Assembly (NCBI GenBank): GCA_023257055.1
Contig: JALRDG010000042.1
Location: forward strand, 1 to 8,927
DNA length: 8,927 bases
Origin: Candidatus Saccharimonadia bacterium
GTDB lineage: Bacteria; Patescibacteriota; Saccharimonadia; Saccharimonadales; Saccharimonadaceae
Reading direction: 5' to 3'
A model generated the notes under the pieces. It worked only from the letters and a program-made list of their open reading frames with translations, searched no databases and was not told the DNA's origin. Each line of letters opens with the position of its first letter. The first letter of the stretch is position 1. Below are positions 5,683 through 8,927 of this stretch, piece by piece. The translations under genes were made by a program, and so were the position numbers.

Positions 5683-7560
5683 CTACTGAAGTACCGCTTT
5701 AACTCGTCGGATACCAGCCGAACTTGATTCTTCTTTGGTAATTTTGAATGTCTTGTCGCCTTCAGCAAGTTGACCAGTGTGATCAGCATGTGGCCCACCA
5801 CAAATCTCAAAGCTCACGCGTCGATCGCCTTCGCCCATTTGATAGACCTTCACGGTATCGCCATAGCGGTCACCAAAGGCACCAATAGCACCCATCTTGA
5901 AAGCTTCATCAGTTGGGTATTCTTTGAAACTGATCGGAAGATCCCAAGAAATCCATTCGTTTACCAGGCGTTCAACTTCATCCAGCTGTTCACGAGTCAC
6001 TTTGTCGTCATTATTAAAATCAAATCGCAGGCGCTCTTCGGTAATGTTGCTGCCGTGCTGCGTAACGTGTTCGCCAACAACCTTCTTAAGCGCAGCGTAC
6101 ATCAAATGATTTGCGGTGTGTAGCTTACGGTGTGCCATCGTCGACCCGCCAAGACCGCCCTTGAATGTACCCTTGGCTGCGGTTTGCGAGCGAGCGCGTT
6201 GCTCAGCCATCTTGGCGTCGAATTCTTCACGCCAGTTTTGGGATATTGTAATATTTTGTTTAAAAATCTCTTCGGTCGACAGTTCAACCGGGAAGCCAAA
6301 CGTGTCATATAGCGTAAATAACTCTGCACCCGTCAGCCCGTCTTCGGCGTACTTCTCAAGCTGCTTGAGACCTTTTCGAAGTGTCTGACGGAAAACTTTT
6401 TCTTCCTTGGCGAGTACGGCAATGATCTCATCTCGTTTCGCTGCCACCTCTGGGTAATCATTCGCATACAGGTCGGCAATGACTGGAACAATTTCTTCGA
6501 AGAAATTCTGCTCGATACCAAGATCGAACGCGAAACGAATTGCTCGGCGCAACAAGCGGCGCATAACGTACCCTTGCTCCTTATTAGCCGGTACGCATCC
6601 ATCGACCGCCAAGAAAGCCGCTGCACGCAAATGATCAGCAATCACACGCATGCTCGCAGTATTACTGTCGTAGCTCTTGCCACTCAACTGCTCCAGCTTT
6701 TCAATGATTGGCCAAAGCAAGCTGATTTTAAAGACATCCGGGCTATTAATACGGGCGGCTGCAATACGCTCTAGCCCGCCACCAAAGTCGACATTCTTTT
6801 TTTCGAGCGGCTCGAAACTACCGTCTTCAAGGCGTCGATACTGCATAAAGACCTGATTACCAATTTCCATGAAACGCCCACTATCGCTTGCTGGGTGCGG
6901 CTCGCCATAGCCATCGGCATGGAAAGCATCGCCGAAATCGTAAAACACTTCGCTGTCTGGGCCACACGGGTCACCGACTGGTGTTTTATCAAGACCGCCA
7001 CCGCGGCTCCACCAGTTTTCGCCATCATCATAAAAGAAAATACGGCCGCCCTGCATGCCAAGTTTGTCGCCATTCTCAGCCGATCCAAGCTCAACGACCT
7101 TATTATCAATACCTTTTTCCGCAAAGACTTCTTGCCAAATCCGTGCCGCTTCGTCATCGCGCGGAATACCGTTCGCCTCATCACCGATAAAACAGGTGAC
7201 GTAAATTTTGCTTGGGTCGAGCCCGACAACATCCGTCAAAAATTCAAAGAACCAACGAATTTGCTGTTCCTTGAAATAATCGCCCATACTCCAGTTGCCA
7301 AGCATCTCGAAAAAAGTCGTATGACGATTGTCGCCAACGTCTTCGATATCCTGTGCCCGTAGGCAGGTTTGACTATCGGCTAGGCGAACGCCGGCCGGAT
7401 GTGGCTGACCAAGCAGGTATGGCAGCAGCGGCTGCATACCCGAACCAGTAAATAACGTGGTTGGATCATTTTTTAAAATAAGCGGCGCACGCTCAATGAT
7501 TTCGTGCTGGCGAGCCTTAAAGAACTCGAGATAGGCGTTACGGATTTGTTGTGCATTCAT
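5683..7560 (-). CDS. alaS: Compact alanyl-tRNA synthetase
   Basis: AlaRS attaches alanine to tRNA-Ala and hydrolyses mischarged Ser/Gly. This version is 625 aa against roughly 875 for typical bacterial enzymes. In order come the class II catalytic core (RHTTFFEMLGNWSMGDYFK at 79-97; NVDFGGGLERIAA at 256-268), the tRNA-binding helical domain (MRVIADHLRAAAF at 304-316; GYVMRRLLRRAIR at 330-342), and an editing core with HTANH (481-485) and CGGPH (587-591), so all four zinc ligands are present. The beta-barrel normally between DTFGFP (419-424) and HTANH is replaced by a short Gly-rich linker near 464-473, and the C-terminal C-Ala domain is absent. CGGPH replaces the usual CGGTH. An in-frame ATG at 7611 lies upstream of the -10, so I chose 7560, where AlaRS homology begins (MNAQQIRNAYLEFF) and where the promoter predicts +1. 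Confidence 0.95.
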   Translation of the reverse strand: MNAQQIRNAYLEFFKARQHEIIERAPLILKNDPTTLFTGSGMQPLLPYLLGQPHPAGVRLADSQTCLRAQDIEDVGDNRHTTFFEMLGNWSMGDYFKEQQIRWFFEFLTDVVGLDPSKIYVTCFIGDEANGIPRDDEAARIWQEVFAEKGIDNKVVELGSAENGDKLGMQGGRIFFYDDGENWWSRGGGLDKTPVGDPCGPDSEVFYDFGDAFHADGYGEPHPASDSGRFMEIGNQVFMQYRRLEDGSFEPLEKKNVDFGGGLERIAAARINSPDVFKISLLWPIIEKLEQLSGKSYDSNTASMRVIADHLRAAAFLAVDGCVPANKEQGYVMRRLLRRAIRFAFDLGIEQNFFEEIVPVIADLYANDYPEVAAKRDEIIAVLAKEEKVFRQTLRKGLKQLEKYAEDGLTGAELFTLYDTFGFPVELSTEEIFKQNITISQNWREEFDAKMAEQRARSQTAAKGTFKGGLGGSTMAHRKLHTANHLMYAALKKVVGEHVTQHGSNITEERLRFDFNNDDKVTREQLDEVERLVNEWISWDLPISFKEYPTDEAFKMGAIGAFGDRYGDTVKVYQMGEGDRRVSFEICGGPHADHTGQLAEGDKTFKITKEESSSAGIRRVKAVLQ

Positions 7561-7567
7561 ATCTGTT

Positions 7568-7576
7568 ATTTTACCA
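7568..7576 (-). promoter_or_regulatory. Extended -10 promoter of alaS, apparently leaderless
   Basis: On the minus strand, TGG-TAAAAT (7576-7568) is an extended -10 with five of six consensus bases. The ATG at 7560 lies 7 nt beyond it, at the expected transcription start. No good -35 is present, as often accepted for extended -10 promoters. This decides the start codon against the upstream in-frame ATG at 7611. Confidence 0.6.
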
Positions 7577-7632
7577 CGCCACGAATACTCTTTTCTATAG
7601 TTCACCACCAATAAACTATTTATACCTATTAT

Positions 7633-7661
7633 TTGCTTTTTTAGAAATTAAGTAGTATTAT
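7633..7661 (+). promoter_or_regulatory. Putative promoter of the GH16 gene
   Basis: TTGCTT (7633-7638), a 17-nt spacer and TATTAT (7656-7661) give a candidate promoter with a weak -35. Transcription would start near 7668, leaving a leader of about 30 nt that contains the ribosome binding site. A second -10-like TATTAC is at 7667-7672. Confidence 0.5.
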
Positions 7662-7685
7662 TGCCATATTACAATTTCTTGTGTG

Positions 7686-7691
7686 AAGGAG
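7686..7691 (+). promoter_or_regulatory. Shine-Dalgarno site AAGGAG of the GH16 gene
   Basis: AAGGAG lies 6 nt before the ATG at 7698, near-ideal spacing. It fixes the start codon and contrasts with the apparently leaderless starts of the two other divergent genes in this window. Confidence 0.8.
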
Positions 7692-7697
7692 CTACGT

Positions 7698-8927
7698 ATG
7701 CGTACATATCTGCAATACCTTACGTCAAACAAAGTACTGGTTTCGTTTTTTCTGATTGTCAGTATTATAATTGCGAGTTTTGCCGCCCTAGCGTTAGTGA
7801 ACGCTCAAACCTCCCCGGCTCAGCCGTATACACTTGTTTGGAGCGATGAATTCGACACGACACGCGTCGATACCAATAAATGGTCCGTCGTTCACCAAAC
7901 AGGAAGCACAGAAAGTCATCATCAAGGGAGATACCTTGCACGGAATACCTCTGTTAGCAACGGTAACCTCCACATCCTTACTGAACGTCACTGTACGACG
8001 AATGGCGAGTTGCCATCTGATTCGAACCGTTCAAGCGCACCATGCCCTACCGGGACAAAAACGGTGTATTCAAGCGGACAAGTAAAGACAGATTACAACT
8101 GGACCTCCGGCAAAATAGAAATTCGCGCTAAAATGCCTAAGACCACCCAAAGCGGACTATGGTCCGGATACTGGCTACGACAGCAAGGCAAATGGTGCAC
8201 GAATCAGTACGGTGAAATCGATATTCTCGAATGGTATAGCGACCCACGAAGCACCAATGCCAGTACGGCAACGACGCATATAAGCTGCGCCAATGAAAAA
8301 CTGAAGAGCCGGCAGCATGTCGAGCACGTCAATGGTTCACTTGCCGACAGCTGGCATACTTGGGGCGTAGAATGGGACACCACCGGCGTAACGTACTATC
8401 TCGATGGTAACGTCGTCAAAAGCATTGCTTCACACCGACCGAACGATAACGATCAAAACAAAGACACCTACCAAGATTATGATGGCGTAAGCCAGGCAAT
8501 GTTCGAACAAATCGTTGGCCAGCCATGGCAGCTCCGTATCAATACGCAGGTCTATCCTGCAGATGATCAATGGCACGAAGCCCCAGACAATGCCGCTCCG
8601 TTCACGCCCCAGACCATGCTTGTTGATTATGTTCGAGTGTACAAAAAGGGCGACAACACCACAACTCCGCCGCCTGCTGCCACTCCGACACCAGCACAGC
8701 CCACCCCAGCAGCTCCAGTAACTCCTGTTGAAACTACCACACCTGAAGAAGAAAAGAAGGATACGCCGGCTGCGCCCGTAGTAGTAACGCCAGCCCCTAC
8801 AGCTCCCGACACCCCAGTGAAAAACGACGTCGCTCCACGCCAAGGCATTCAGACACCTGTAGTCGACGAGCCAGCTCATAATGAACCCGTCGCGGCCACG
8901 CAAGAAGAAGTAGCTCCATCCGTATCC
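7698..8927 (+). CDS. Secreted GH16 family glucanase-like hydrolase, 3' end beyond the window
   Basis: The frame is open for 410 codons to the right edge, so the C-terminus is missing. GH16 enzymes of this type cleave beta-1,3 or beta-1,3/1,4 glucans with retention. A signal peptide (hydrophobic 13-34, likely cleavage after VNA, residue 36) is followed by a full GH16 domain (about 45-316): LVWSDEFD (46-53), SGKIEIRAKMP (137-147), the active site GEIDILEW (172-179), HTWGVEWD (220-227), YYLDG (233-237) and MLVDYVRVY (307-315). Presumed nucleophile is Glu173, helper Asp175, acid/base Glu178. Four Cys (99, 116, 167, 197) could form disulfides. From about 318 the sequence is Pro/Thr/Ala/Glu-rich, a likely stalk or wall-spanning linker before an unseen anchor or binding module. 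Substrate cannot be settled. It is divergent from alaS. Confidence 0.93.
   Translation, partial: MRTYLQYLTSNKVLVSFFLIVSIIIASFAALALVNAQTSPAQPYTLVWSDEFDTTRVDTNKWSVVHQTGSTESHHQGRYLARNTSVSNGNLHILTERHCTTNGELPSDSNRSSAPCPTGTKTVYSSGQVKTDYNWTSGKIEIRAKMPKTTQSGLWSGYWLRQQGKWCTNQYGEIDILEWYSDPRSTNASTATTHISCANEKLKSRQHVEHVNGSLADSWHTWGVEWDTTGVTYYLDGNVVKSIASHRPNDNDQNKDTYQDYDGVSQAMFEQIVGQPWQLRINTQVYPADDQWHEAPDNAAPFTPQTMLVDYVRVYKKGDNTTTPPPAATPTPAQPTPAAPVTPVETTTPEEEKKDTPAAPVVVTPAPTAPDTPVKNDVAPRQGIQTPVVDEPAHNEPVAATQEEVAPSVS

Noticed and set aside
7561..7611. Longer alaS start at 7611 adding 17 residues
   Set aside because: The added residues do not resemble AlaRS, and the extended -10 element lies between this ATG and the one at 7560.
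8430..8903. Minus-strand open frame of 157 codons opposite the GH16 gene
   Set aside because: It mirrors the Pro/Thr-rich tail as Gly/Ser/Cys/Trp/Arg-rich sequence; the plus-strand GH16 frame is clearly the coding one.
1..8927. CRISPR array, insertion sequence or rRNA gene
   Set aside because: No regularly spaced repeats, transposase frame, terminal inverted repeats or rRNA-like sequence were seen; coding density is high throughout.

Overview
The window looks like a chromosomal segment of a Patescibacteria (CPR) bacterium, most likely Candidatus Saccharibacteria (TM7). This is inferred from gene content and protein style, with no database search. The signs are a compact alanyl-tRNA synthetase lacking two usual parts, an FtsA/PilM-like ATPase paired with a baseplate-J-like bitopic membrane protein, very tight gene packing, weak use of Shine-Dalgarno sites, and the standard genetic code (TGG for Trp; TAA and TAG stops). 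No mobile element, CRISPR array, rRNA or tRNA was seen.

Left part (about 1-4687, minus strand): four genes form one apparent operon, in the order FtsA/PilM-like ATPase, bitopic baseplate-J-like protein, ruvX and mltG. Junctions are 2 nt, a 14-nt overlap and 3 nt. Three products suggest an envelope function: a cytoplasmic actin-like ATPase, a protein linking cytoplasm to exterior, and the glycan-chain terminase MltG. RuvX (rRNA maturation or resolvase family) is embedded between them. Directly after mltG, a promoter-like element reads out of the left edge, with a short open frame behind it.

Middle (4688-5677): an 81-bp divergent intergenic region separates the operon from a plus-strand gene for an unrecognised 302-aa soluble protein. 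The region and pilM's first codons hold three copies of the 8-mer ATACCATA/TATGGTAT plus a fourth 6-mer copy, overlapping both promoters; this is a candidate operator. The plus promoter places +1 on the ATG, so the mRNA is probably leaderless.

Right part (5683-8927): alaS (minus strand) converges on the 302-aa gene with only 5 bp between stops. Its encoded enzyme keeps catalytic, tRNA-binding and core editing segments but lacks the beta-barrel and C-Ala domains. Its promoter also appears leaderless, which argues for a start at 7560. Divergent from it is a secreted GH16 glucanase-like gene with intact EIDILE active site, a good Shine-Dalgarno site and a Pro/Thr-rich tail that runs off the right edge.

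The best candidates for something undescribed are the FtsA/PilM-like plus baseplate-J-like pair in an operon with mltG, and the repeat cluster that may co-regulate this operon and the unknown divergent gene.
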